Translations under genes and position numbers: made by a program
In this document: positions 53,841-62,490 of the stretch, one piece after another
Layout: the number at the start of each line of letters is the position of its first letter
Position numbering within the stretch: the first letter of the stretch is position 1
Assembly (NCBI RefSeq): GCF_004331915.1
Contig: NZ_CP036528.1
Location: 2,338,273-2,402,272, forward strand
From: Ureibacillus thermophilus
Lineage (GTDB): Bacteria > Bacillota > Bacilli > Bacillales_A > Planococcaceae
DNA: 64,000 nt
Direction: 5' to 3'
Notes under the pieces: model-generated
The model's database searches: none
What the model was told of the DNA's origin: nothing
The model's input: the letters and a program-made list of their open reading frames with translations, nothing else

Positions 53841-54860
53841 TTAAGCTGTTACTGCTTCCAATGCTTTGACAACTTTTTTCGTTAAATCTACTACACGTGC
53901 AGAATAACCCCATTCATTGTCATACCAAGCCATCACTTTTACTTTTCTTGTGCCCATCACCATTGTTAATTGAGCATCAATTGTGGATGAATAAGTTGTT
54001 GTATTGAAATCCACCGAAACAAGGGGCTCTTCAGTATAATTTAAAATGCCTTTCAAAGGACCTTCACTTGCTTTTTTGAAGGCTTCGTTAATTTGTTCTG
54101 CCGTTACATCTTGTTTTAAATCTACCACTAAGTCAACTAAAGAAACGTTAGGTGTTGGTACACGCAGAGCTAAACCGTGGATTTTTCCTGCCATTTCAGG
54201 AATGACTTTGCTTAACGCTTTTGCGGCACCAGTTGTTGTAGGAATGATGCTTTGGCCGCAAGCACGGGCACGGCGCAAATCTTTATGCATGTTATCTAGG
54301 TTTTTCTGATCGTTTGTATAAGCATGAACTGTTGTCATTAAACCGTTTTCAATTCCAAACTCTTCATGGAGCACTTTGACAACAGGGGCTAAGCAGTTTG
54401 TTGTACAAGAAGCGTTTGAAATAATATCGTGTTTTGATACATCTAATACGTCATCGTTAACGCCAACTACAATCGTTACATCTTCATTTTTCCCTGGCGC
54501 TGTTAAGATAACTTTTTTTGCACCCGCTTCCAAATGAAGAGCCGCTTTATCGCGCTCATTAAATTTACCTGTTGCTTCAATAACAACATCTACGCCAAGC
54601 TCTTTCCAAGGAAGTTTTGCAGGATCACGTTCAGCTACTAATTGAACACGCTTACCGTTAACGATTAAAGCGTTTTCTTCGTATTCAACTGTTCCTTCGA
54701 AATGACCGTGAACAGTATCATATTTAATCATATGTGCTAATGTTTTAGCAGGATAGCTGGCATTAACTGCTACTATATTTAAATCGTCTTGAACAATTGC
54801 TTGTCGGAACACCATACGACCAATTCGACCAAAGCCGTTGATAGCAATAGAAACTGTCAT
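53841..54860 (-). CDS. gapB: Glyceraldehyde-3-phosphate dehydrogenase, gluconeogenic (GapB)
   Basis: The 339-residue enzyme is recognised by INGFGRIGRMVFRQAI, SNASCTTNCLAPVVKVL (active-site Cys about 153), THAYTNDQKN and WYDNEWGYSARVVDL. The run ARACGQSIIPTTTGAAKAL and the PEMAGKIHGLALRVP segment are GapB-like. In B. subtilis GapB works with NADP in the gluconeogenic direction. A CcpN operator overlaps its -10, which supports the gluconeogenic assignment. speD, next to gapB in B. subtilis, is absent. Confidence 0.95.
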   Translation of the reverse strand: MTVSIAINGFGRIGRMVFRQAIVQDDLNIVAVNASYPAKTLAHMIKYDTVHGHFEGTVEYEENALIVNGKRVQLVAERDPAKLPWKELGVDVVIEATGKFNERDKAALHLEAGAKKVILTAPGKNEDVTIVVGVNDDVLDVSKHDIISNASCTTNCLAPVVKVLHEEFGIENGLMTTVHAYTNDQKNLDNMHKDLRRARACGQSIIPTTTGAAKALSKVIPEMAGKIHGLALRVPTPNVSLVDLVVDLKQDVTAEQINEAFKKASEGPLKGILNYTEEPLVSVDFNTTTYSSTIDAQLTMVMGTRKVKVMAWYDNEWGYSARVVDLTKKVVKALEAVTA

Positions 54861-54907
54861 TATATATCCTCCTATTTTACTTCAATTATGTTTACTTTTT
54901 CTCAATT

Positions 54908-54918
54908 AGTATAGCACA
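54908..54918 (-). promoter_or_regulatory. CcpN operator overlapping the gapB -10
   Basis: On the minus strand TGTGCTATACT matches the CcpN consensus TRTGHYATAYW at every position and contains an extended -10 (TGC TATACT). CcpN represses gapB and pckA in B. subtilis during growth on glucose. Confidence 0.8.
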
Positions 54919-55070
54919 TTCTAATAAATAGTGTACCATTATTTATAGGAATAAAAAATTTGTTATTTTCAGAATAATTGGAGAAAAGTAGTTTTATTAA
55001 AATTTCCTTTCGGACCATAGAGAATTCCTATGATCCAAATGGAGATTTCCTCAGTTTCGTTATCTAAAAT

Positions 55071-55664
55071 TTACAAAACATCCCATTCATTTAATATTTG
55101 TTCCAACTGCTTTCTTGTTTCGTCGATGGTGCCATTATTGTTGATGACTGCATCCGCTCCTTGTTCTTTCACGGATAGGGGCAGTTGGGATTGGATGCGC
55201 GCCTTTGCTTCTTCTTCCGACAATTGATTTCTTTCCATTAATCTTTGCAATTGAACATCTTCCGATACAGACACTACTAAAATTTTATCAACAAAATGTT
55301 GAAGCTTGCTTTCAAATAATAATGGAATGTCCATAATGACCGTTTTTTCTCCATTTGCAAGATGCTCATCACGCTGGCGAAGCATTTCTTTTCGAATAGC
55401 CGGATGAATAATGCTGTTTAATAACTGCCGCTTCTCTTCATTATTGAAAATGATAGCACCGAGTTTTTTTCGATCCAGCTCTCCATTTTCCGTTAAAATT
55501 TCTTTGCCAAAAACTTCGGCAATTTTTTGCAATGTTTCACTTCCTGGCTCTACGACTTGCCGCGCCACCAAATCTGCATCCACAATTGGAAAACCATATG
55601 CTTTCAACATATTGCTCACTGTGCTTTTACCGCTTGCAATGCTTCCTGTTAATCCAATAATCAT
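55071..55664 (-). CDS. coaE: Dephospho-CoA kinase
   Basis: The 197-residue kinase makes the last step to coenzyme A. The P-loop GLTGSIASGKST (about 4-15) is followed by FPIVDADLVARQV, IIHPAIRKEM, IMDIPLLFES and VSEDVQLQRLMERNQL. A GTG three codons earlier is possible, but the ATG at 55664 has AGAAGG at eight bases. It starts 13 bases after the mutM stop, so the two are cotranscribed. Confidence 0.95.
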   Translation of the reverse strand: MIIGLTGSIASGKSTVSNMLKAYGFPIVDADLVARQVVEPGSETLQKIAEVFGKEILTENGELDRKKLGAIIFNNEEKRQLLNSIIHPAIRKEMLRQRDEHLANGEKTVIMDIPLLFESKLQHFVDKILVVSVSEDVQLQRLMERNQLSEEEAKARIQSQLPLSVKEQGADAVINNNGTIDETRKQLEQILNEWDVL

Positions 55665-55677
55665 CTTTAACACCTTC

Positions 55678-56550
55678 TTAATGTTGACATTTTGGGCAAT
55701 AGACGCTCGTTCTTCCTCCGATGGTCATTGTCTTTGTATTGGCCGAACAGTTCGGGCAAATCTTTTTCCCGTACATTTTCAGCCGATGCTGCATTCCACC
55801 GGCTTCTCCGTTGATATTGCGGTAATCTGAGATCGTTGAACCACCCATTTCAATGCTTTCCAATAACACTTTTTGAATGGCTTCAAATAAAGCAATTTTT
55901 CGCTCTTTGCTGATTCTTCCTGTTTTTCTTGCAGGATGAATTCCTACATGGAATAAAGCCTCCGTTGCATAAATATTGCCGCATCCTGAAATCACTTGGC
56001 CATCCATAATGACTTCCTTAATCGGCTTATTAGCATATTTCGGAAGTTCGCATTTTGCTAAAAAGTAGTTTAATGCATTCTGATTAAATGGTTCCGGCGC
56101 AATTTGCAATAATGGCGGATGTTCATCAATAGTATGTAATAACCGAAACTCCCCAAATCTTCGAATATCGGAAAAAATGAGCAATTCACCAGTCGTTAAA
56201 GAAAAGCGGGCATGGATGTGTTTCTTGAATTTTTCTTCCAATATGTCTTCTTCCTTTTGAACGACAAACCATGCCCCGGTCATCCCTAAATGATTCACTA
56301 AGAGAAAGGGATTGCCATCTTTTTCTAAATCCATAAAAATATACTTTGCCCGGCGATGGACCCTTTTAATTTCCATCCCGCTTAAAGCCAATTCAAATGC
56401 AGCCGGCTCCATATTTTTGACAATGCACTGTTTCCCTAACTGATGGGATTGATAAATCGTCTCAGACAAGGATGCCCTTGAAATAACTTTGCCTACAATT
56501 TTCGGGGACAGCGCCCGAACAACCCCTTCTACTTCCGGTAATTCAGGCAT
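55678..56550 (-). CDS. mutM: Formamidopyrimidine-DNA glycosylase
   Basis: The 290-residue glycosylase/AP lyase removes 8-oxoguanine. The N-terminal MPELPEVE holds the catalytic Pro2 and Glu3; VHRRAKYI and LLVNHLGMTGAW line the site. CGNIYATEALFHVGIHPAR is the helix-two-turn-helix region, and the zinc finger CPNCSANTKTMTIGGRTSVY ends in CPKC. It is 12 bases downstream of polA. Confidence 0.96.
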   Translation of the reverse strand: MPELPEVEGVVRALSPKIVGKVISRASLSETIYQSHQLGKQCIVKNMEPAAFELALSGMEIKRVHRRAKYIFMDLEKDGNPFLLVNHLGMTGAWFVVQKEEDILEEKFKKHIHARFSLTTGELLIFSDIRRFGEFRLLHTIDEHPPLLQIAPEPFNQNALNYFLAKCELPKYANKPIKEVIMDGQVISGCGNIYATEALFHVGIHPARKTGRISKERKIALFEAIQKVLLESIEMGGSTISDYRNINGEAGGMQHRLKMYGKKICPNCSANTKTMTIGGRTSVYCPKCQH

Positions 56551-56562
56551 AATTTCACTTCC

Positions 56563-59190
56563 TTATTTCGCATCATACCAAGTCTTTCCATAAGAGATGT
56601 CCACTTTTAATGGTACCTCAAGGGTGATGGCGTTTTCCATTACTTCCGGCACCATTTTTTCCAGCTTTTCAATTTCTTCTTTCGGCGCTTCAAAAATCAA
56701 TTCGTCATGCACCTGGAGAAGCAGCTTTGCCTGCATTCCTTCTTGTTTTAACCTCGCATCAATATCAATCATCGCTTTTTTGATGATGTCTGCGGCGCTT
56801 CCTTGAATGGGCGTGTTCATCGCCGTGCGTTCTGCAAAACTTCTTAAGTTAAAGTTTTTGCTCGAAATATCAGGCAAATATCTGCGGCGATTTAAAAGTG
56901 TTGTAACATATCCTTTCATTTTCGCTTCTTGTACGATGTTGTCCATATATTCTTTAACACCTGGGAAGCTTTGGAAGTACTTTTCAATAAATTCGCCCGC
57001 TTCTTTACGGGAAATATCCAAGTTTTGGGATAATCCATAATCGCTGATTCCATAAATAATGCCGAAGTTAACCGCTTTAGCTGCCCTTCTCATATTCGAT
57101 GTGACTTCATCTTTCGAAACGTGGAACACTTCCATCGCCGTCCGCGTATGAATATCCATTCCTTGTTTGAAAGCATCCACCAAATTTTTGTCCTTTGACA
57201 TATGGGCCATGACGCGCAATTCGATTTGCGAATAGTCGGCGCTAAATAACAGCCAGCCTTCATGGGAAGGAACAAATGCTTTTCGTATTTTTTTTCCTTC
57301 TTCCAAGCGAATCGGGATGTTTTGCAAGTTTGGATCTGTAGAAGAAAGGCGTCCCGTAGACGTCAATGCCTGCATAAAACGAGTATGCACTTTGCCGTCT
57401 TCCGGATGGACTTCTTTCATCAATCCTTCAATATAAGTGGATTGCAGTTTCGCAAGGGTACGGTATTGTAAAATCGCTTGAACAATTTGGTGATGATGTT
57501 TTAATTTCTCCAGCACATCTGCCGCAGTAGAGTAGCCGGTTTTCGTTTTCTTAATAACCGGAAGACCCAACTTTTCAAACAAAATGACGCCCAGCTGTTT
57601 TGGCGAATTAATGTTGAATGTTTCCCCCGCAAGTTCGTATATTTCTTTCTCCAACGCCGCGATTTTTTCTTGCAATTCTTTTCCCATTTTTTCAAGGGCG
57701 GAAATATCCACTTTAATACCTTGGCTTTCCATCTCGCCTAAAATCACCGCTAAAGGCAATTCTAAGTCATGGTACAGGTCAAACTGCTCATTTTCTTTTA
57801 GCTTTTTTGTCGCCGCTTCTTTGCAGTGCCAAATGGCAAGAGCTTTTCGGCAAACGTGTTCTGCAAGATCATTTTGTTCTGGCAAGGCCCATTTTGCGCC
57901 TTTTCCGTAAACAGCTTCATTGGAATGGACATTGGTATAGCCGAATTCTTTTGCCAATGTCGCCACATCATCCCTTGAAATGGCAGGATTGAGGATGTAG
58001 GAAGCTAAAAGCAAATCAAATTCCACGCCGCGCAAAGTGACGCCTTGTCGTTTTAAAATGCATTGAGCCGCTTTTAAATCAGACATATATTTTTTTTTCG
58101 TTTCATCTTCCAAATATGCCTTTAATAGTTCGCTTTCGTTCAAGACATCCGCCGGTACAAAAAAAGTCTTTGTTCCATCTGTAAAACCGAATCCTAAAAT
58201 TTGGCAAGTATGATATTGCTCATTTTCCATTTCTACATGAACCGCCATAGAGTCGCTAAAATGCTCTTTTGTCAGTTCACGGACAATTTGATAATCAATT
58301 TCAGCTGTTTCTTTTTCTTTAGCTTCAAAGTCCGATTTTTCAATAAGGGATTTAAATTGCAGTTCTTTCCAAACTTCAAGCACTGCTTCTTCATCAGGGC
58401 CTGGATAATCCAAATCTTCCAATGTAATCGCAATCGGCGCTTTCGTGTTGATGGTTGCCAGTTGTTTGCTCATCTTTGCCTGTTCTTCGTTTTCAATGAG
58501 CTTTTCTTTCATTTTAGATTTCTTCATTTGTCCGATATTTTCATATAAATTTTCGATGGAACCGTATTCCTTTAGCAATTTAATAGCCGTCTTTTCCCCA
58601 ATGCCCGGAACGCCTGGTATATTGTCAGAAGCATCTCCCATCAGACCTTTCATATCGATAATATGTTTTGGAGATATGCCGTATTTTTCTTGGATGTGTT
58701 CCGGCGTATATTGTTCAATATCGGTCATTCCTTTGCGTGTCACATACACCTTCACTCGTTCCGTAGCTAGTTGCGTCAAGTCCTTATCCCCCGACACGAT
58801 GATGACATCAATCCCTTCTTCTTCCGCTTGGCGGGCTAAGGTGCCAATGATGTCGTCCGCTTCATACATTTCCAGCTCATATCTTGGAATACGGTAAGCA
58901 TCAATTAACTTTTGCAAATACGGAAATTGTTCCGACAACTCTGGCGGCGTTTTTTGGCGGCCGCCTTTATAGTCCTCAAAAGTTTCATGGCGGAATGTCG
59001 TTTTCCCTGCATCAAAGGCAACGAGCATTTTCGTCGGCTTTTCTTCCTCCAATATTTTTTGAAGCATCGTTGTAAAACCGTAAACCGCGTTTGTATGAAT
59101 TCCGCTGTCGTTTGAAAGAAGCGGCAATGCAAAAAAGGCTCTATATGCCAAGCTATTTCCATCTAACAATAATAATTTTTCTTTTCCCAC
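56563..59190 (-). CDS. polA: DNA polymerase I
   Basis: The 875-residue enzyme has the 5'-3' exonuclease (1-290, LLLDGNSLAYRAFFALP, YEADDIIGTLA, GLMGDASDNIPGVPGIGEKT), a 3'-5' exonuclease-like domain (about 310-470), and the polymerase domain (SADYSQIELRVMAHMS motif A, RRAAKAVNFGIIYG motif B, LLLQVHDELIFEAP motif C). The middle domain lacks the Asp/Glu residues of an active proofreading site, as in other Bacillus Pol I. The start is GTG. It fills gaps in repair and Okazaki fragments. Confidence 0.97.
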   Translation of the reverse strand: MGKEKLLLLDGNSLAYRAFFALPLLSNDSGIHTNAVYGFTTMLQKILEEEKPTKMLVAFDAGKTTFRHETFEDYKGGRQKTPPELSEQFPYLQKLIDAYRIPRYELEMYEADDIIGTLARQAEEEGIDVIIVSGDKDLTQLATERVKVYVTRKGMTDIEQYTPEHIQEKYGISPKHIIDMKGLMGDASDNIPGVPGIGEKTAIKLLKEYGSIENLYENIGQMKKSKMKEKLIENEEQAKMSKQLATINTKAPIAITLEDLDYPGPDEEAVLEVWKELQFKSLIEKSDFEAKEKETAEIDYQIVRELTKEHFSDSMAVHVEMENEQYHTCQILGFGFTDGTKTFFVPADVLNESELLKAYLEDETKKKYMSDLKAAQCILKRQGVTLRGVEFDLLLASYILNPAISRDDVATLAKEFGYTNVHSNEAVYGKGAKWALPEQNDLAEHVCRKALAIWHCKEAATKKLKENEQFDLYHDLELPLAVILGEMESQGIKVDISALEKMGKELQEKIAALEKEIYELAGETFNINSPKQLGVILFEKLGLPVIKKTKTGYSTAADVLEKLKHHHQIVQAILQYRTLAKLQSTYIEGLMKEVHPEDGKVHTRFMQALTSTGRLSSTDPNLQNIPIRLEEGKKIRKAFVPSHEGWLLFSADYSQIELRVMAHMSKDKNLVDAFKQGMDIHTRTAMEVFHVSKDEVTSNMRRAAKAVNFGIIYGISDYGLSQNLDISRKEAGEFIEKYFQSFPGVKEYMDNIVQEAKMKGYVTTLLNRRRYLPDISSKNFNLRSFAERTAMNTPIQGSAADIIKKAMIDIDARLKQEGMQAKLLLQVHDELIFEAPKEEIEKLEKMVPEVMENAITLEVPLKVDISYGKTWYDAK

Positions 59191-59248
59191 TCATGAGCAC
59201 TCCTTCAGTAAAACAATCATCTTCCATTACTTTTACACAGTTAACTCC

Positions 59249-59290
59249 ATTATAAAACACGTATCTGTCGAAAAACGACCGATACGTGTT
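59249..59290 (-). terminator. Terminator behind the 59315 membrane gene
   Basis: AACACGTATC (59256-59265) and GATACGTGTT (59281-59290) pair, with inner GTCG/CGAC around AAAAA. On the minus strand TTTATAATGG follows. It also separates that gene from polA. Confidence 0.8.
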
Positions 59291-59314
59291 ATTTTCCAAA
59301 CTTTTATTTCATTA

Positions 59315-59737
59315 TTAACGGGGTTGATGAATCTCCTCCACATAAAAAATTTCTTCGTAAATAACTGTCATGATAAAGGCATTTAAAAAAGAAATGACAA
59401 GGTATAAAGGCATGCCTCCTAATTCCGGTTCCATCCAAGAGCGGAAAAACACTTCTACAATCCCGACTTGCGAAAAATAGAAAAGCATGCCGACTCCCAC
59501 TTGCCAAATAGAACGTTTATCTTTTCTTTGTTCATAACGGAACACTTTTTTAAAACTATTTCGAACATCCTCCGCCACTAAGATGGAGAGAATGAAAAAT
59601 ACAATCATTGATGCAGGAATTTGCAATACTTTGATTTTTAAGAAAGCGTAAGGAGTTGAAAAAAATAATGCTGTCAAGCTGGAAGACATAATGAATGCCA
59701 GCAAAAGATTTTGAATCCACTTATTTAGCTTATGCAT
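59315..59737 (-). CDS. Unknown membrane protein, four spans
   Basis: A 140-residue protein with about four hydrophobic spans (IQNLLLAFIMSSSLTALFFS, LQIPASMIVFFILSILVAED, WQVGVGMLFYFSQVGIVEVF and MPLYLVISFLNAFIMTVIYE) and a basic loop (FKKVFRYEQRKDKRS). I do not recognise the family. It lies between polA and hflC, beside a family-1 repeat, and is not part of the conserved phoPR-polA-mutM block of Bacillus. Confidence 0.65.
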   Translation of the reverse strand: MHKLNKWIQNLLLAFIMSSSLTALFFSTPYAFLKIKVLQIPASMIVFFILSILVAEDVRNSFKKVFRYEQRKDKRSIWQVGVGMLFYFSQVGIVEVFFRSWMEPELGGMPLYLVISFLNAFIMTVIYEEIFYVEEIHQPR

Positions 59738-59840
59738 CCTTTCGCCTCGATTCTAATATTATATGTGTATCAATTATATAATGGGGCGAATGGAATGAGA
59801 AAGTTGTAATTATTGCTAGTATTGTATGTTCATATAAAAA

Positions 59841-60149
59841 GTTGGGACAAATCTAAAAAACGGGGCTGTCCACTTTTCAGACGCCCCCTTTAAAAATTGA
59901 TTTCCGTTCCGGGGACGCTTTCCGCATGCCCGGCTAGACTCTCCTCTGAGTCATCCCTTCGCTCCTCGTGGTCTCGAGAGGGATTGTTGCAGGAAAGCTT
60001 TGAATTTACTTCCTTGAACTTGCTCCGCTTAGCAACTAAGCGTGCACGACAGGAACTCGCCCCGTCACCCCAATCAATTTTAAGTTAGTTCAATTTTTTA
60101 TTAAAACTCTTTCAAGAGCCCCTTTAATTTTTGTTTATATCTCATCCTC
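59841..60149 (-). repeat. Family-1 dispersed repeat, copy 4 (reverse), chimeric with family 2
   Basis: Most of this 309-bp copy is colinear with copy 3 (TTTCCGTTCCGGGGACGCTT, CTCCTCGTGGTCTCGAGAGGG, GATTGTTGCAGGAAAGCTTT). The right end is decayed to ATCTCATCCTC. Where the other copies have the AACATCATTTTCTC hairpin, this one has GGGGCTGTCCA-CTTTTCAGACGCCCCC (59862-59889), which looks like the two ends of a family-2 element joined. Confidence 0.8.
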
Positions 60150-60158
60150 TTTAAGTGA

Positions 60159-61166
60159 TTAATCAATATAGCCAGATAATATTCTTGCGTATGGCGAGTC
60201 TGCTGGGAGCACAATGACTGTTTCATCGCCAATAGTTTTCTTATATGTTTCCAGTGTACGATATAATTGATAGAATTCCGGGTCTTTTGAGAAAGCTTCA
60301 TTATAAATTCTTGCTGCTTCCGCTTCCCCTTCTGCAATAATCAACGCCGCTTCTTTTTTCGCTGTGGAAATCATTTCTTGCACTTGGCGGTCAGTGTTTG
60401 CTTCAATACGATTTTTCTCTGCATCCCCTTCAGATAAATATTTTTGGGCGATGGATTCCCGATCGGAAATCATTCTCTTATAAACAGACTCTTCGTTTTC
60501 CTGAGGCAAATCTGTGCGGCGAATGCGCACGTCCACTACTTCAATTCCATAATTGTCTTTTTGCAATAATTCGTTTACACTTTTCGTAATTTTTTCTGAG
60601 AGGCTGCCGCGGCCGGAATTTTCATCATTGATAATTTCATCATAATTCGTTTGCCCAAGTTCTGTGCGCAACACGGAATAAATGAATTCTTCCATGCGGG
60701 CTTCTGCATTCACCAAGGATCGGGCGTTGGAAATTAAAGCTTTTGGATCCGTCACACGCCAAACAGCATAGTTATCAATAATGATGCGTTTTTTATCCAA
60801 CGTGTTGATTTCTTCTTCCGACATATCATAAACCATTAAATTTTTCGGCAATGTCGTTACACTTTGAATAAATGGAATTTTCATATATAGACCTGGTTGA
60901 TCTTGATATTTCACCACTTCCCCGAATTGCCGAACAATTTTATATTCATTCTCTTTAACTACATATATATTGGAAAGCAGTATGATGAGCACAGCAGCAA
61001 TAGCTGTGAGAATAATTGCGGTCTTTACGTATTTTTTCGGATTGAATGGCGGCTTTTCTTTGACAATTTTCGCATCTTGCACACTTTTCTTTTCTTTATT
61101 TTTATTGTTTCCGAAAAGGTTTTTTACAAATTTTTCTAAATCTCCGTCAAAGTTATTGTTGCTCAT
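60159..61166 (-). CDS. hflC: HflC-type SPFH-domain membrane protein
   Basis: A 335-residue SPFH/prohibitin-type protein. A cytoplasmic basic start is followed by one membrane span (TAIILTAIAAVLIILLSNIY, about 50-69), the SPFH domain (VKENEYKIVRQFGEVVKYQD to about 260) and a helical tail (ASTAKKEAALIIAEGEAEAAR-like). With HflK it forms a cage around the FtsH protease and limits its access to substrates. It overlaps hflK by four bases. Confidence 0.88.
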   Translation of the reverse strand: MSNNNFDGDLEKFVKNLFGNNKNKEKKSVQDAKIVKEKPPFNPKKYVKTAIILTAIAAVLIILLSNIYVVKENEYKIVRQFGEVVKYQDQPGLYMKIPFIQSVTTLPKNLMVYDMSEEEINTLDKKRIIIDNYAVWRVTDPKALISNARSLVNAEARMEEFIYSVLRTELGQTNYDEIINDENSGRGSLSEKITKSVNELLQKDNYGIEVVDVRIRRTDLPQENEESVYKRMISDRESIAQKYLSEGDAEKNRIEANTDRQVQEMISTAKKEAALIIAEGEAEAARIYNEAFSKDPEFYQLYRTLETYKKTIGDETVIVLPADSPYARILSGYID

Positions 61167-62134
61167 GAATTTCCGCCCCCCTCTTTGCTTTTCTCATCTT
61201 TGCTTTGAGTAGTTGTTTGCTGCGGCACTAATGGCAAATATTTTAATGTTTCTCCATCATCGTTCATAATGTAAATTTTTGCACCAGGCAATACTTCTTC
61301 CAACGTTTCTAAAATGAGGCGTTGGCGGGTAATTTGTTTATTGCCTACGTATTCATTGTACAGTTTGTTAAATACCGCCACATCCCCCTCTGCCTGCTGG
61401 ATGCGTGCGATTTTTTCAGCTTCAGCTCGGGAAATAATCGCATCTTTTTCCCCTTGTGCCTCGCTGATTTTTTGGTTTTCATATTTTTTGGCTTCATTGA
61501 TTTTCGTATTTTTCGTTTCACGCGCATCGGTTACTGCTGTAAAAGCAGCGCGGACTTCCTGATTCGGCAGCTCCACATCCTGCAATTTCACGGCTAAGAT
61601 AGTAACCCCTATATCATAATTTTCCATTACCGAAACTAGTAAATCCCTTGTTTTTTTCTCAATTTCCGCCTTCCCATCTGTCAGCGCTTCATCAATCGTT
61701 GAACTTCCAATGATGGAACGGATGGCGCTGGATGTGGCATGATGCAATAATTGCTTTGGATTTTCTGATTGGAATAAATATTTCACAGGGTCAGAAATTT
61801 TATATTGTACAACTAAATCGGTTAATACAATATTTTCATCTCCCGTAATCATCTTTGTTTCACTGTCTTTTGTGATGATTTCCCCATCTTTTGTCGTTTC
61901 ATAGCCAAATTGAAGGCTGTATGTTTCTTTTGACAGGACTTCAACTTTTTGAATTGGCCATGGCAATTTAAAATGCAGACCGGCATCTGTTATGGTCTCC
62001 GTTGCTTGTCCGAAAGTGATGACAACGGCTTGTTCAGATTCATCAACTGTATACCAAGTAGTAAAACCTGTAATAAGTACAATGATAGCAAGAATAACTA
62101 ATCCTGTCGTTAATAACGTTCTTTTTACACTCAT
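61163..62134 (-). CDS. hflK: HflK-type SPFH-domain membrane protein
   Basis: A 323-residue partner of HflC. A membrane span near the N-terminus (TTGLVILAIIVLITGFTTWY) is followed by the SPFH domain (VDESEQAVVITFGQATETIT, IVLTDLVVQYKISDP) and a charged coiled coil (about 200-265, KYENQKISEAQGEKDAIISR). The C-terminus is Gln/Thr/Lys-rich. The ATG at 62134 has GAGGG six bases before it. Repeats flank the hflK-hflC pair on both sides, and it interrupts the usual phoR-polA order. Confidence 0.88.
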   Translation of the reverse strand: MSVKRTLLTTGLVILAIIVLITGFTTWYTVDESEQAVVITFGQATETITDAGLHFKLPWPIQKVEVLSKETYSLQFGYETTKDGEIITKDSETKMITGDENIVLTDLVVQYKISDPVKYLFQSENPKQLLHHATSSAIRSIIGSSTIDEALTDGKAEIEKKTRDLLVSVMENYDIGVTILAVKLQDVELPNQEVRAAFTAVTDARETKNTKINEAKKYENQKISEAQGEKDAIISRAEAEKIARIQQAEGDVAVFNKLYNEYVGNKQITRQRLILETLEEVLPGAKIYIMNDDGETLKYLPLVPQQTTTQSKDEKSKEGGGNS

Positions 62135-62229
62135 CACTTACCCTCTCTTTCTCTTTTTTATATCACTAGCTAATTTACGTAATATTTAGAATAAAAGTTT
62201 CATAAATATGAAAAAATTTTTAAAAAAAG

Positions 62230-62398
62230 AGGGGCTGTCCAGAAAGTCGAACACTTTCGGAAACAGCCTTACTTCTTATAGGAATATTCTCTTAAAAACT
62301 TTCCCTGCGGTGGTTACAAAACGCGCCTTTTTGTCGCAATTTATCTGCGGCAAAAACTCTAGCGACAGCCGCAAAGGGGCTTTTTTCTGACGCCCCCT
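62230..62398. repeat. Family-2 dispersed repeat, copy B
   Basis: A 169-bp copy with the same first 100 bases as copy A (GGGGCTGTCCAGAAAGTCG, TTCTTATAGGAATATTCTCT, TTTCCCTGCGGTGGTTACAA). It has only one 35-bp hairpin unit and the same end TTTTCTGACGCCCCCTT. It lies between phoR and hflK. Confidence 0.82.
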
Positions 62399-62490
62399 TT
62401 TTAAGCGTATACTGATTTGAAAAAGGGAGTTTCTCTTTGAAGTCTAAAGGAGGAATATATAGTTTCCATAACAAGATTGTAAAAAGATTG

